This document shows, in pieces, positions 22,834-31,444 of a stretch of DNA of 42,777 bases (the first letter of the stretch is position 1; each line of letters begins with the position of its first letter). The notes below the pieces were generated by a model that saw only the letters and a program-made list of their open reading frames with translations, had not been told where the DNA came from and made no database searches. The stretch is from Hymenobacter roseosalivarius DSM 11622. Lineage in GTDB: Bacteria; Bacteroidota; Bacteroidia; Cytophagales; Hymenobacteraceae. The translations under genes and the position numbers were made by a program. The DNA is taken from positions 1-42,777 of the forward strand of contig NZ_FWWW01000102.1 of the NCBI RefSeq assembly GCF_900176135.1. Reading direction: 5' to 3'.

Positions 22834-23941
22834 TACTTTCGCATCCTCTTCCACTTTGCTCCCGCACGTAGCCGTTGTTATTCTTAACTGGAACGGCCGC
22901 GAGCTGCTGCGCACGTTTCTGCCTTCCGTACTGGCCCACTCCGATGGTGCCCGCGTGGTCGTGGTCGATAACGCCTCTACCGACGACTCGGTGGAGCTAC
23001 TGGGGGGCTTTTTTCCGACCATAGAAGTTATTCAGCACTCCGAAAACCTAGGCTTTTGCGCTGGTTACAACCAAGCTTTAGCCCGGATAGATGCGGCCTA
23101 CTACGTGCTGCTCAACTCGGATGTAGCCGTAACGCCGGGCTGGCTGCGGCCCTTGGTGGCGCTGCTGGATCGGCAGCCCCTGGCAGCCGCCTGTCAGCCC
23201 AAGCTGCTGGCTTACGCCGAGCCTATGCAGTTTGAGTATGCCGGAGCCGGCGGCGGCTACCTCGACCGCTTAGGGTACCCTTTATGCCGGGGCCGTTTAT
23301 TTGAAACCCTCGAAACCGACCACGGCCAGTACAACGACGCGCGCCCCGTAGCCTGGGCCAGTGGTGCCTGCATGATGGTGAGGGCCAGCACCTGGCATAA
23401 ACTGGATGGGCTGGAAACGGCATTTTTCGCTCACATGGAGGAAATCGACCTGTGCTGGCGCTTCTGGAATGCGGGCTACGAAGTTTGGTACGAAGGCAGC
23501 AGCACGGTCTTCCATGTGGGCGGCGGCACACTGCATAAATCCAACCCCCGCAAAACCTACCTCAACTTCCGCAATGGCTTAGCTTTATTATACAAAAATG
23601 CCCCCCAGAGCGAGTTGGGGGGCATTTTTATCCAACGAATTGCATTGGATTGGATTGCGGCGCTACGGATGCTGGGCCAGGGTGCCATTGCCGATGCGCG
23701 CGCCGTGCTGCGGGCGCACCGCGATTTTTTCAAGAACAGAAACTACTGGCGGCAGCAACGTATGGCGGCGCGGCCCCATTTGCTGGTGTCGGAGCGCCCC
23801 GGCGTGTATGTTGGCAGCTTAGTATGGGCTTATTTTGGACTGGGCAAACGGACGTTTACCGATCTACAAATCCCAGACGGTACTCCGCTGCCGTCGCAAC
23901 GCGCGGCGCAGGTTCATCCAGAAAGCCAGGGCAAAGTATAG
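22814..23941 (+). CDS. Family 2 glycosyltransferase
   Basis: A protein of up to 375 residues. The GT-A fold starts at VAVVILNWNG, continues VVVVDNASTDDSVELL, LGFCAGYNQAL, and the metal-binding NSD in YVLLNSDVAVTPGWL. It is close to rhamnosyltransferase-like GT2 enzymes that build surface polysaccharide. No ATG or GTG exists between the upstream stop (22787) and the domain, so the start must be TTG (22814, 22823 or 22856), probably coupled to ybaB translation. The codons at 23594-23629 also form a terminator-like hairpin, and the last 78 bp overlap a convergent gene. The C terminus (VHPESQGKV) is less conserved. Confidence 0.82.
   Translation: MAILASDTFASSSTLLPHVAVVILNWNGRELLRTFLPSVLAHSDGARVVVVDNASTDDSVELLGGFFPTIEVIQHSENLGFCAGYNQALARIDAAYYVLLNSDVAVTPGWLRPLVALLDRQPLAAACQPKLLAYAEPMQFEYAGAGGGYLDRLGYPLCRGRLFETLETDHGQYNDARPVAWASGACMMVRASTWHKLDGLETAFFAHMEEIDLCWRFWNAGYEVWYEGSSTVFHVGGGTLHKSNPRKTYLNFRNGLALLYKNAPQSELGGIFIQRIALDWIAALRMLGQGAIADARAVLRAHRDFFKNRNYWRQQRMAARPHLLVSERPGVYVGSLVWAYFGLGKRTFTDLQIPDGTPLPSQRAAQVHPESQGKV
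23594..23629. repeat. Terminator-like hairpin inside the GT2 coding region
   Basis: AAAAATGCCCCCCA (23594-23607) pairs perfectly with TGGGGGGCATTTTT (23616-23629) around an 8-nt loop. It has the A-tract/T-tract form of an intrinsic terminator and matches the GCCCCCC core of the intergenic terminators at 14451, 30045 and 37994. It is read as YKNAPQSELGGIF in the protein. Confidence 0.75.
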
Positions 23942-24082
23942 CACTACCGGCGACCCGAAGGTGAAGAAAGAAGCATACACGAAGGATAGGCGCACGCTGC
24001 TCGTGGAAAAGCCCAGCCGGTTCCCCAAGGCATTGCAGACCCCGAAGCTCTGCTTTTCGATGAAGTCGGTTAATTTTCTCAT
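23864..24082 (-). CDS. PspC-like small membrane protein
   Basis: A 72-residue protein with a PspC-type pattern: FGVCNALGNRLGFSTSSVRL, then one membrane segment (FVYASFFTFGSPVVLYFALAF), then a basic tail ending ALRRQRSTVWDL, an ending I recognise from small Bacteroidota PspC-like proteins. PspC proteins sense or respond to membrane stress in enterobacteria; the role of this short form is unknown. Its last 78 bp overlap the 3' end of the GT2 gene on the opposite strand. The competing minus frame at 23856-24152 lacks these motifs. Confidence 0.75.
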   Translation of the reverse strand: MRKLTDFIEKQSFGVCNALGNRLGFSTSSVRLSFVYASFFTFGSPVVLYFALAFWMNLRRALRRQRSTVWDL

Positions 24083-24200
24083 TACTCCTCAGTATGAACG
24101 CCTTATACAGGCTATGATTGGTCAAAATAACAATAAAAGCACCGAATGTCAAGTTCCGTGCTATAACTAGCAGGCAAGTATGGCCGGCAGAACTGAGCTT

Positions 24201-24208
24201 TACGTTTG
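24201..24208 (+). promoter_or_regulatory. -7 box for the TPR lipoprotein gene
   Basis: TACGTTTG matches TAnnTTTG, 45 nt upstream of the ATG at 24253. Confidence 0.5.
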
Positions 24209-24252
24209 TTGCTTCGATTCGATAACTCGGCTCTCTACCCTTAAATAGATCT

Positions 24253-26061
24253 ATGAAAGATGCTTTGCGCCCGCTTCTACCAGTTCTTGTCTGCCTGATA
24301 GCCGCCGCGCTACCGGCGTGTACGCTGCCGCGGATGCTAAAGGTTGCGCAGGAAGGTCAGGAAGTGCGCGTACAGCCGGCGGTGCTGGAAAGCAACGGCG
24401 AAAACGTGCTGTTTGAAGTAACGGCCCGCGTGCCAGCCAAGCACTTACGCAAGGGTAAAGCCTACAATCTCGACCTCAGCTACCGCTATGAGAATGGCTT
24501 GCAGCAGGACACGCTGGGTCGCATGACCTTCATTTTGGGGGAGTATGTATACGACGAGCAGGATAAGAATAAGCTGGTTATTACCAAGCAGTTCTCATTT
24601 CCATACTCGCCCCGCAAGAGCCCTGGCACGCTGGTAGCCCGGCCCGATGCCCGCCGCCTCAAGCCGGGGGGCAAACTAGTGAAAGGCGGTGAGCTGCCGC
24701 TGGCCCGCGGCATCGTAACCACTGCCCGTCTCGTGGTACGCCAGGATTCGACCGTGAGTCTGCTGCCCGAAACGGCCAGTAACAATCGTAGCGGCACCCG
24801 CGTGCTGCCGTTTTTCTTTGACGCTGGCAAGTCGGCTATTCGCAACTACTTGGGTACTAACGTAGCGGCGCTGGAAGACTTTATCGATTCCAACCAGCAC
24901 ACCGAGCGGGTCATGATAGTGGCCGGCCATTCGCCCGACTCGCTCGACGCCCACGACCCTCGCCTGGCCGATTGGCGGGTGCAGGCTCTGGCTACATACT
25001 ATAAGCGGCGCGTCGATGGTTTCTCCTATCTGAACTCCGTGCGCAGCATCGTATTTGAAACGCAGGCTTATCATCAACGCTGGGATTTATTCCTGAGCAA
25101 AGTGCAGGAATCAGCGCTAAAACCCGAGCAGATAGACTCCGTTGTGCAGATCGTGAATGATACGCGGGGGACTTTTTCGGAGAAGGAAAAGCGGCTTCAT
25201 ACCTTATCCTTTTATGATTACCTCGAAGATTACGTGTACCCGGTACTGCGTTTTGGCACGGTAGCCGTGCAATACACCGCCCCGCCCCGCTACGACTCCG
25301 AGGTGTATCTGCTCTCGAAGAAAATTGTCGATAAAGCGGCCGAAACCGATGCGCTTACGCCCGAGGAGCTGCGTTACTCCGCCACGCTCACGCCCCTGCT
25401 GGCTGAGAAACAGCGCATTTATGAAACGGCCGTAGCTACCACCGGCCGCTGGGAGGCTTATTATAACCTGGCGGCGGTGCTTCTGCAACGGTCTGAAAAG
25501 GAGGCAACCAGCAAATCGCGCCGGGCCTACCAGCGCCGGGCAGCCACCTATTTTACGTTGGCCGCCCATCGCAACCCCACGGCTGAGTTGTTCTTTCGGG
25601 TGGCCACGGCTTACCACCGCGCCGGCGATCAGCTCGAAGCCCTTCAGAGCTATGACTATGCCATCAAGCTTGGCGGCCCGCACCCCGTGCTGGAGAAAGC
25701 TTTTGCAGATAAAGCGGCGCTGGAAATTGAAATCGGTCAGCTCGACGATGCTTTGCGCAGCCTCAGCTTCAGCGGCAAATCCTACCAGAACACCATGAAT
25801 CTGGCATTGATCTACCTGCTCAAGCAAAACTACGAAGGGGCCACAACTCACTATCAGGAAGCCTTATCACTCAAGCTCGATGATGCGCTGGCTTATTACT
25901 GCCTGGCCGTAGTAGCGGCCCGCGCCCGCAACGAGAGTCTGGTAGGGGAACGGCTGCGTCAGGCCGTGGCCCTGGATCGGGCTTATGCCCAGCGCGCCGT
26001 GGAGGATCTGGAGTTTAGCAGCTATGCTAGTTCCAAGACGTTTTTAGAGGCGCTGCGGTAA
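24253..26061 (+). CDS. TPR lipoprotein
   Basis: A 602-residue protein with a lipoprotein signal peptide ending LIAAALPAC (lipidated Cys near residue 23). The first 180 residues look like a beta-rich domain. A middle segment (FFFDAGKSAIRNYLGTNVAA, then VMIVAGHSPD) faintly resembles an OmpA-like peptidoglycan-binding fold. The C-terminal half has about five TPR units (from residue 400: WEAYYNLAAVLLQRSE, then ATYFTLAAHRNP). It is likely anchored in the envelope as a scaffold. No family is recognised; it is typical of Bacteroidota TPR lipoproteins. pdhB follows after 155 bp with its own promoter. Confidence 0.7.
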   Translation: MKDALRPLLPVLVCLIAAALPACTLPRMLKVAQEGQEVRVQPAVLESNGENVLFEVTARVPAKHLRKGKAYNLDLSYRYENGLQQDTLGRMTFILGEYVYDEQDKNKLVITKQFSFPYSPRKSPGTLVARPDARRLKPGGKLVKGGELPLARGIVTTARLVVRQDSTVSLLPETASNNRSGTRVLPFFFDAGKSAIRNYLGTNVAALEDFIDSNQHTERVMIVAGHSPDSLDAHDPRLADWRVQALATYYKRRVDGFSYLNSVRSIVFETQAYHQRWDLFLSKVQESALKPEQIDSVVQIVNDTRGTFSEKEKRLHTLSFYDYLEDYVYPVLRFGTVAVQYTAPPRYDSEVYLLSKKIVDKAAETDALTPEELRYSATLTPLLAEKQRIYETAVATTGRWEAYYNLAAVLLQRSEKEATSKSRRAYQRRAATYFTLAAHRNPTAELFFRVATAYHRAGDQLEALQSYDYAIKLGGPHPVLEKAFADKAALEIEIGQLDDALRSLSFSGKSYQNTMNLALIYLLKQNYEGATTHYQEALSLKLDDALAYYCLAVVAARARNESLVGERLRQAVALDRAYAQRAVEDLEFSSYASSKTFLEALR

Positions 26062-26123
26062 GGCCCTAAATGGGATAGAATGCATACGCTTCTAAGTAGG
26101 AGCCTCGTTCTTACATCCTTCAT

Positions 26124-26154
26124 TTGCCCCGGCGCCCTGTGCGTTGTAGCTTTA
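26124..26154 (+). promoter_or_regulatory. pdhB promoter
   Basis: TTG at 26124-26126 and TAGCTTTA at 26147-26154, spaced 20 nt, fit the Bacteroidota -33/-7 pattern. Transcription would start near 26160, about 57 nt before the ATG. Confidence 0.55.
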
Positions 26155-26216
26155 CAGGCCGGTGTAGCGCCGGCTTTTCTGTCTCTGACCTTTCGATTTC
26201 GTTAACCAGAATAACT

Positions 26217-27200
26217 ATGCGGACCATCCAATTCCGGGAAGCCCTACGCGAAGCCATGTCTGAAGAAATGCGCCGTGACCCGCGCGTGTTTCTGATGGGC
26301 GAAGAAGTAGCCGAGTATAATGGCGCTTACAAAGTAAGCCAGGGTATGCTCGACGAGTTCGGCCCCGAGCGCGTGCTTGATACGCCCATTGCTGAGCTGG
26401 GCTTTGCCGGTATAGGTGTAGGTGCAGCCATGAATGGCTTGCTGCCCATTATCGAATTCATGACCTTCAACTTCTCGCTGGTAGCTATTGACCAGGTCAT
26501 CAACTCGGCGGCCAAGATGTACTCGATGTCTGGGGGGCAATATTCTATTCCTATCGTGTTTCGCGGGCCAACGGGCAGCGCTGGTATGCTCTCCAGCCAG
26601 CACTCGCAGAACTTCGAGAACTGGTTTGCCAATACGCCCGGCCTGAAGGTAGTGGTGCCCAGCAACCCATATGATGCCAAAGGCTTGCTGAAAAGTGCTA
26701 TCCGCGACCCAGATCCCGTGATTTTCATGGAGTCGGAGCAGATGTACGGCGACAAAGGGGAAGTACCGGAGGAGGAATACCTGCTGGAAATCGGCAAGGC
26801 CCATATTGTTCGGCCCGGCACTGGCGTCACCATCGTCAGCTTCGGCAAAATGATGAAAATCGCGTTGGCCGCCGCCGATGAGCTGGCTAAAGAAGGGATT
26901 GAAGCCGAAGTTATCGACCTGCGCTCGGTGCGCCCCATCGATTACGATACGCTGATCGAGTCGGTAAAAAAGACAAATCGCATTGTTATCGTTGAGGAAG
27001 CCTGGCCACTGGCCAGCATCAGTGCCGAGCTAACCTACACCATCCAGCGCCGCGCCTTCGACTACCTCGATGCGCCCGTAGTTCGCATCACCTGCATGGA
27101 CGTGCCCCTGCCCTACGCACCGACCCTCATTGAGGCGTCGTTGCCCAATGTAGAGCGCACGGTGAAAGCGGTGAAGGAAGTGATGTATCAGAAAGCTTAA
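26217..27200 (+). CDS. pdhB: Pyruvate dehydrogenase E1 component subunit beta
   Basis: A 327-residue protein of normal length. With E1 alpha it decarboxylates pyruvate through thiamine diphosphate and loads acetyl on the E2 lipoate. Signatures are the N-terminal FREALREAMSEEMRRD, GEEVAEYNGAYKVSQG, the E1-beta core PIIEFMTFNF, VFRGPTGSAGMLSSQHS, and the transketolase C-terminal domain with VIDLRSVRPIDYDTL and IVEEAWPLAS. No E1 alpha, E2 or E3 gene is adjacent; in Bacteroidota pdhA is often elsewhere. The ATG at 26217 gives the standard start. Confidence 0.95.
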   Translation: MRTIQFREALREAMSEEMRRDPRVFLMGEEVAEYNGAYKVSQGMLDEFGPERVLDTPIAELGFAGIGVGAAMNGLLPIIEFMTFNFSLVAIDQVINSAAKMYSMSGGQYSIPIVFRGPTGSAGMLSSQHSQNFENWFANTPGLKVVVPSNPYDAKGLLKSAIRDPDPVIFMESEQMYGDKGEVPEEEYLLEIGKAHIVRPGTGVTIVSFGKMMKIALAAADELAKEGIEAEVIDLRSVRPIDYDTLIESVKKTNRIVIVEEAWPLASISAELTYTIQRRAFDYLDAPVVRITCMDVPLPYAPTLIEASLPNVERTVKAVKEVMYQKA

Positions 27201-27217
27201 CTGCCTCTTTAGTTATA

Positions 27218-27257
27218 CAAAAAGCAATGTCTGACCCCGTGTCGGGCATTGCTTTTT
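27218..27257. terminator. Bidirectional terminator between convergent genes
   Basis: Stem AAAAAGCAATG...CATTGCTTTTT with inner GTCTGACCCC / GTGTCGGG pairing. It serves pdhB on the plus strand and the 27281 gene on the minus strand. Confidence 0.85.
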
Positions 27258-27280
27258 TGTGCGTATTGCTTCGAGTGAGG

Positions 27281-28675
27281 CTAATAAAGCAGTTTTTGAA
27301 CGCAGCCAGGACATATTGTTTGGCCCACTGCCTCCGACAGCCACCAGCAACCCGCTACCCAAAGTATGAGCCCAAGTGCAGCTAGTACACCAAATGCCGG
27401 GCGAGAACGAAACCGAAGCCACCACTCAGCGGGTGAGAAAAGAAAAGCCACCGCGCTGAGCAGGAGCAGATGGAGCGGCAGAAAAAATCGATTCTCAATT
27501 GCAATAGGAATAGCCGCGGTACAAGGCAGCAGGAGCGCCAGCAATACCAAATAGTGTTGCCAACGCAGCTGTTTAACCCGGATGGTAGTTAGGGCCAGCG
27601 CTACCAGCACATAATTCAACAGCTTCAGAGGAAGTGACTCCGGACTGTTTGCCGTCAGTCGATAAGGCGTCGGATGCCGGATGTCCAGCCCATTGAACAG
27701 GTGGCGACCGTAGCGCAGGAAAAAGTCGACTGGCTGCTGGGCTACTATTTGCAGATACTGTGTATACGACGTGTATTCCCGCTGCTTCAACCGCTCAAAC
27801 AGCTTCACGCCCGACTCATCGGCATAAGGTAAAGCGCCGGGATGAGCCAAAGCGCCATCATACAGCTGCACTCGTGTGCCCCAGGCAAGCTGCTTCAGGT
27901 AAAATGATTCTTTATGGCCTGTCATCCGAGCCAGAGTCAGGGGCGTGTCCTCCTGAAAATGGATTCGATTGATGGCCCACTGCGGGCCCAATGTAAGTGC
28001 CATGCCGACAATAAGGGCGGCCCAGCGCCAGCCGCTGGCACGGGGCGAGTGCCGATGGCTCCACCAAATTGCCAGACCCAGAAACGGCAGCAAGCTCACT
28101 AGGTACACGGGGCGCATATTAAAGGTAGCGGCAATGCTCAGCCCGGCCAATAGCCAAGCTAGCAGCCCCGGTCGGCTTAGCAGCCACAGGCTCAGTATCA
28201 ACGTACCCAGCGCCGGCATATCAGTGAGGGTGAAACTGAAGAAGTCCCGCCAGAAAATAAAGCCCGCTAACACTAGCAGCAGCCAGCGTCCTGCTGCAAT
28301 CCGTCGGCTAGTGATGCTCGTCCATAAGCCGGGAATCAGGAACCCGAACAGGATGGCGGCCCATGCGGAGCCCAGCATCTTGGCGGCCGTGAGCATGGAG
28401 CAATCGGTCGAGAAGCGAAATGCCAACGCTGGAAACATCATCAACGGCCCTACATACCCCCGAAGCGGGTCATCGTAATAAAGCAGGGAAAATGACTGAT
28501 GGTGGCGCTGAAACTTCACCGCCATAACCCAGTATTGAACGGCGTCGTGCTGTAGATTTCCGCCCTGAAAGTCGTTAAAGGGCAGGTAGATCAGATATAT
28601 AATCCATACAAAAGCTACCTGCCACCCAACTGCCAGCGGGCGACTCAGAAAATCTCGCACATTATTCCAACTCAT
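27281..28675 (-). CDS. Polytopic membrane protein, GT-C glycosyltransferase-like
   Basis: A 464-residue protein with about 10 hydrophobic spans. A luminal-type N-terminal loop holds GGNLQHDAVQYWVMAVKF (Asp in the first loop, as in GT-C enzymes), followed by DPLRGYVGPLMMFPAL and a motif SFTLTDMPALGTLIL often seen in polyprenyl-sugar-using GT-C proteins. A further loop carries GLDIRHPTPYRL. The enzymatic role is inferred from topology and these loops; no specific family is assigned. A large membrane enzyme of cell-surface glycan assembly is the best guess. It is divergent from the DinB-like gene. Confidence 0.6.
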   Translation of the reverse strand: MSWNNVRDFLSRPLAVGWQVAFVWIIYLIYLPFNDFQGGNLQHDAVQYWVMAVKFQRHHQSFSLLYYDDPLRGYVGPLMMFPALAFRFSTDCSMLTAAKMLGSAWAAILFGFLIPGLWTSITSRRIAAGRWLLLVLAGFIFWRDFFSFTLTDMPALGTLILSLWLLSRPGLLAWLLAGLSIAATFNMRPVYLVSLLPFLGLAIWWSHRHSPRASGWRWAALIVGMALTLGPQWAINRIHFQEDTPLTLARMTGHKESFYLKQLAWGTRVQLYDGALAHPGALPYADESGVKLFERLKQREYTSYTQYLQIVAQQPVDFFLRYGRHLFNGLDIRHPTPYRLTANSPESLPLKLLNYVLVALALTTIRVKQLRWQHYLVLLALLLPCTAAIPIAIENRFFLPLHLLLLSAVAFLFSPAEWWLRFRSRPAFGVLAALGLILWVAGCWWLSEAVGQTICPGCVQKLLY

Positions 28676-28826
28676 GATTCAATTACAAGCCTTGCACGCG
28701 GCGCTATTTGGTAGCTCGATTCCCATTCCTAATAAGTAGTGATGGGCTTACTTGGGGGCATATTTTGCGTATCTTTTGCCAAAGCTACGCCGTTGGACGA
28801 CACATTTTACCCCGACCTACCCAATC

Positions 28827-29402
28827 ATGAATCATCGTCTGAATTTACGTTTTGAGCAGCTTGAACGCGCTACCAATCAACTTTTAGCGCAGGTGGAGCT
28901 GCTGGGCGAGCGAGCCAGTACCTCGCCGGGTCCCGGACAATGGTCGGCGGCGCAGGTAGTGCACCATCTGCTGGTCGCTGAAACGGGCATCAATCAGTAT
29001 ATCGACAAAAAGCTGGCACAAACGGAGGATTTGGAGGACGCTGGCGTGGGCGCATTTTTACGGTCGGGCTTGCTGCGCGTGCTTCTGCGCCTGCCTTTTC
29101 TGCGCTTCGCGGCCCCTTCCAAGCTAAAGGAACTGACACCTGATCAGGCGCCCCCACTTCCCGTTCTGCGGGCCGAATGGGAAAGCGTGCGCCGCCGGCT
29201 GGAACGCACCCTGAATGAGTACCCCTCTAAGCTGCTGAATCGGGCCATTTTCAAGCACCCTCGGTCCGGTATGCTCACTATTTACCAAACCCTCGATTTC
29301 ATGGTTGACCATGTGCTGCACCATCAGCGCCAGGTCAGCCGCATTGCGCATACCGTTGCCGCGCTGCCCCCGCCGGCTGTGGTGGCGCATAAGCATGATT
29401 AG
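28827..29402 (+). CDS. DinB-like domain protein
   Basis: A 191-residue protein. SPGPGQWSAAQVVHHLLVAE and, near the C terminus, DHVLHHQRQVSRI give the His set of the DinB/YfiT-like four-helix fold, which often binds a metal. Members act in thiol transfer or have unknown roles; this is not the DNA polymerase DinB. The ATG at 28827 precedes the first helix; an upstream frame is open but lacks a matching helix. A TATCTTTTGC at 28770-28779 could be its -7 region. It converges with the thioesterase, 18 bp apart. Confidence 0.75.
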   Translation: MNHRLNLRFEQLERATNQLLAQVELLGERASTSPGPGQWSAAQVVHHLLVAETGINQYIDKKLAQTEDLEDAGVGAFLRSGLLRVLLRLPFLRFAAPSKLKELTPDQAPPLPVLRAEWESVRRRLERTLNEYPSKLLNRAIFKHPRSGMLTIYQTLDFMVDHVLHHQRQVSRIAHTVAALPPPAVVAHKHD

Positions 29403-29420
29403 TCAACGTAAACCAAAAGG

Positions 29421-29873
29421 TTACTCCTTCTTCTCGCGCACGATATCGGCGTAGGTTTCGTGGCGGGTGGCGTGCTGAAACGCCTCCACCATCTCGGCCG
29501 GGGGAACGGTAAGCTTACGCAGGCTGAGGTCGAGCCAGGCGCCATCTACCGATACGGTTGCGGCCATGCGTCCATCGGCTTTGTATATCGTATGAATAAT
29601 GCGCCAGCGGCTGCCGTCGGCGCTCAGCCCGCCCAACTCGGCTGTCACCCGAATGGTTTCGCTGATGCCAATTTCCTTCAGGAAGCGGGTGTCTTCGCGA
29701 AATAGAATAGGCCCGATACGTAACTCGGCAAAGCGGCGCATGGTAAAACCCTGATCGGCCAGAAAATCGAGGCGGACCTGGGCGGCATAATCGGTGTAGG
29801 CGGAGTGACGCATATGCACGTTGGGGTCCATATCGGCCCAGCGCACGGTGAAGGTTTTTTCGTAGACGGACAT
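29421..29873 (-). CDS. Acyl-CoA thioesterase (4HBT hot-dog fold)
   Basis: A 150-residue protein of the 4-hydroxybenzoyl-CoA thioesterase/YbgC type. The active-site Asp lies in RWADMDPNVHMRHSAY, and the family strand MAATVSVDGAWLDL is visible. It hydrolyses acyl-CoA thioesters in the cytoplasm; the acyl chain cannot be predicted. The ATG at 29873 gives the usual start (MSVYEKTFTVRWADMD); the longer frame to 29981 lacks family similarity. Confidence 0.85.
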   Translation of the reverse strand: MSVYEKTFTVRWADMDPNVHMRHSAYTDYAAQVRLDFLADQGFTMRRFAELRIGPILFREDTRFLKEIGISETIRVTAELGGLSADGSRWRIIHTIYKADGRMAATVSVDGAWLDLSLRKLTVPPAEMVEAFQHATRHETYADIVREKKE

Positions 29874-30044
29874 TGCTACTGGCTTGGGGTAAAAGGTCGG
29901 GGGGCAAGTATTTGGGCAGCAAAATAACGCCTTCCGCCAAACAACTGTTGGCGTTTGCGCTCCAATAGCACGAAGGTGCATTTTGGTGTCTCTACTTCGT
30001 TCAATAGCTCAACCCCAGCTTACAAGAGCCGGTATACTTGCATG

Positions 30045-30078
30045 AAAAGCCCCCCAGCAACTCGTCGGGGGGCTTTTT
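30045..30078 (-). terminator. susC-susD operon terminator
   Basis: AAAAGCCCCCC / GGGGGGCTTTTTT stem with loop AGCAACTCGTC, beyond the susD stop on the minus strand. It shares the GCCCCCC core with other terminators here. Confidence 0.85.
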
Positions 30079-30101
30079 TACTACCTACTTACCCGCTCAC
30101 T

Positions 30102-31427
30102 TCAGATAGCCGGGTCTTCGGGCACGTTGGGGTTGGTCAGGCGCTCCTGTTGGGGATAGGGGTAGAAATTACGGGTGCGCTCGGCGTTCGGCTGGCCGGG
30201 GCCAGGGCGGCCAAAGCGGCGGCTGTCGGGCAAACGCAGGCCGGTCATATATAACTCAGCGCTGCGCTGGCGGTATATTTCGAGCAACAGCGCATCAGCG
30301 GTGACGGCCCCGCCGTAGGCGGGTAAATTGCCCCCCACGCCAAACGGGTCGGCAGCCGGAGCCTGGGTGCGCACGGCATTGATGTCTTGCAGGGCAGCAG
30401 TCAGGCTGCCGCCGCTGCGCACCAGCGCCTCAGCCCGGCTCAGCCGAATTTCATCGGGCAAATAAGCGGGAATCGGCGCGTCAATGGCCCGAAAAAAGCC
30501 AGCCACCAGGGGCAGCGTGTTGGTGCCAATTCGCTCTTCGGCAATATAGAACCGCACCCGCGCATCATTGGGCTCGGCCAGGGCGGCGGGCAGGCCAAAG
30601 CCAGTCAGCTCACGGGGCCGAAAGTTCTTGGCTATTACCGCCGACTGAAAGATGGGGTTTGGATTCTGCGTATTGAACTGAAAAGTAGACGTGCTGCTCA
30701 GATTGACTAAGGCGGCGGCGGCCAGCGTGGCGGCGTAGTTGCTTACTTGCAAGTTGTAGCGCACCCGGTAGGCGTTGATGGTATTGCCCAGATTAAAGCT
30801 AGTGCCCAGTACCTGGGTAGTAAAATTGGCGGAGGGCGGCGTGGCCGTAATCAGCTGCTGGGCGGCGTCGAGCAAACGGATAGCCTCGGCCTGGAGCTGC
30901 TCGCGGGGTACGAAGGTGGCCGCCGGCGACCCGACCGGACTCGTGGTCAGCGGGGCCTGCTCGAAATATTGCGCCAGGGTGCCCAGGGCAATAGCCCGAA
31001 AAAGATAAGCGTGTGCCAGCACCGCGTCGCGGGTGGCGGGGTCGGCGCTGAAGACGGTGGGCGCGTTGGCAATCAGATCTTCGGCCATGCCCGCTACCCG
31101 CAGCAGGCGCGACCACAGGGCCAGCACGTTAGCGTTGTTGTTGGGCAGGGCCGCGCCGCCCGCCTCAATCTCCAACACGTTGGTAAACGTAGACACGCCC
31201 CGCAGTTCCAGCGCCGTCGTGCCAGTCGACAGAATAATGGGTTCCAAGGCGCTGTTACCGTAAAATTGGCGCATCCCCACGCTCAGGGCCAGCAGGCCGT
31301 CGCGGGTGGTAAGCACCTGCGACTCCGGCGGGCTGTTGGGATTGGGCAGGTTCAGGTCGCAGGCTGGGGCGGTCAGCAGCAAGCCGCCGAGTACGAGCAG
31401 GGTCAGTCGGGTTTTAATGGATTTCAT
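30102..31427 (-). CDS. SusD/RagB-like nutrient-binding lipoprotein
   Basis: A 441-residue protein with a lipoprotein signal peptide ending LLTAPAC. The SusD-like fold shows an N-terminal helical TPR-like region (ALWSRLLRVAGMAEDLIANA) and the classic C-terminal end LRLPDSRRFGRPGP, then NFYPYPQQERLTNPNVP. It forms the outer-membrane lid over the SusC barrel and binds the imported oligomer. It lies 17 bp downstream of susC in the same operon. No glycoside hydrolase or sulfatase is adjacent, so the ligand cannot be predicted. Confidence 0.9.
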   Translation of the reverse strand: MKSIKTRLTLLVLGGLLLTAPACDLNLPNPNSPPESQVLTTRDGLLALSVGMRQFYGNSALEPIILSTGTTALELRGVSTFTNVLEIEAGGAALPNNNANVLALWSRLLRVAGMAEDLIANAPTVFSADPATRDAVLAHAYLFRAIALGTLAQYFEQAPLTTSPVGSPAATFVPREQLQAEAIRLLDAAQQLITATPPSANFTTQVLGTSFNLGNTINAYRVRYNLQVSNYAATLAAAALVNLSSTSTFQFNTQNPNPIFQSAVIAKNFRPRELTGFGLPAALAEPNDARVRFYIAEERIGTNTLPLVAGFFRAIDAPIPAYLPDEIRLSRAEALVRSGGSLTAALQDINAVRTQAPAADPFGVGGNLPAYGGAVTADALLLEIYRQRSAELYMTGLRLPDSRRFGRPGPGQPNAERTRNFYPYPQQERLTNPNVPEDPAI

Positions 31428-31444
31428 GGCAGTAGCGATTTAAG

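Noticed and set aside
23856..24152. 98-codon minus-strand frame overlapping the PspC-like gene
   Set aside because: The other minus frame (23864-24082) carries the PspC-type motifs; this one has none.
25204..25851. 215-codon minus-strand frame antisense to the TPR lipoprotein
   Set aside because: The TPR pattern is clear on the plus strand; this is a shadow.
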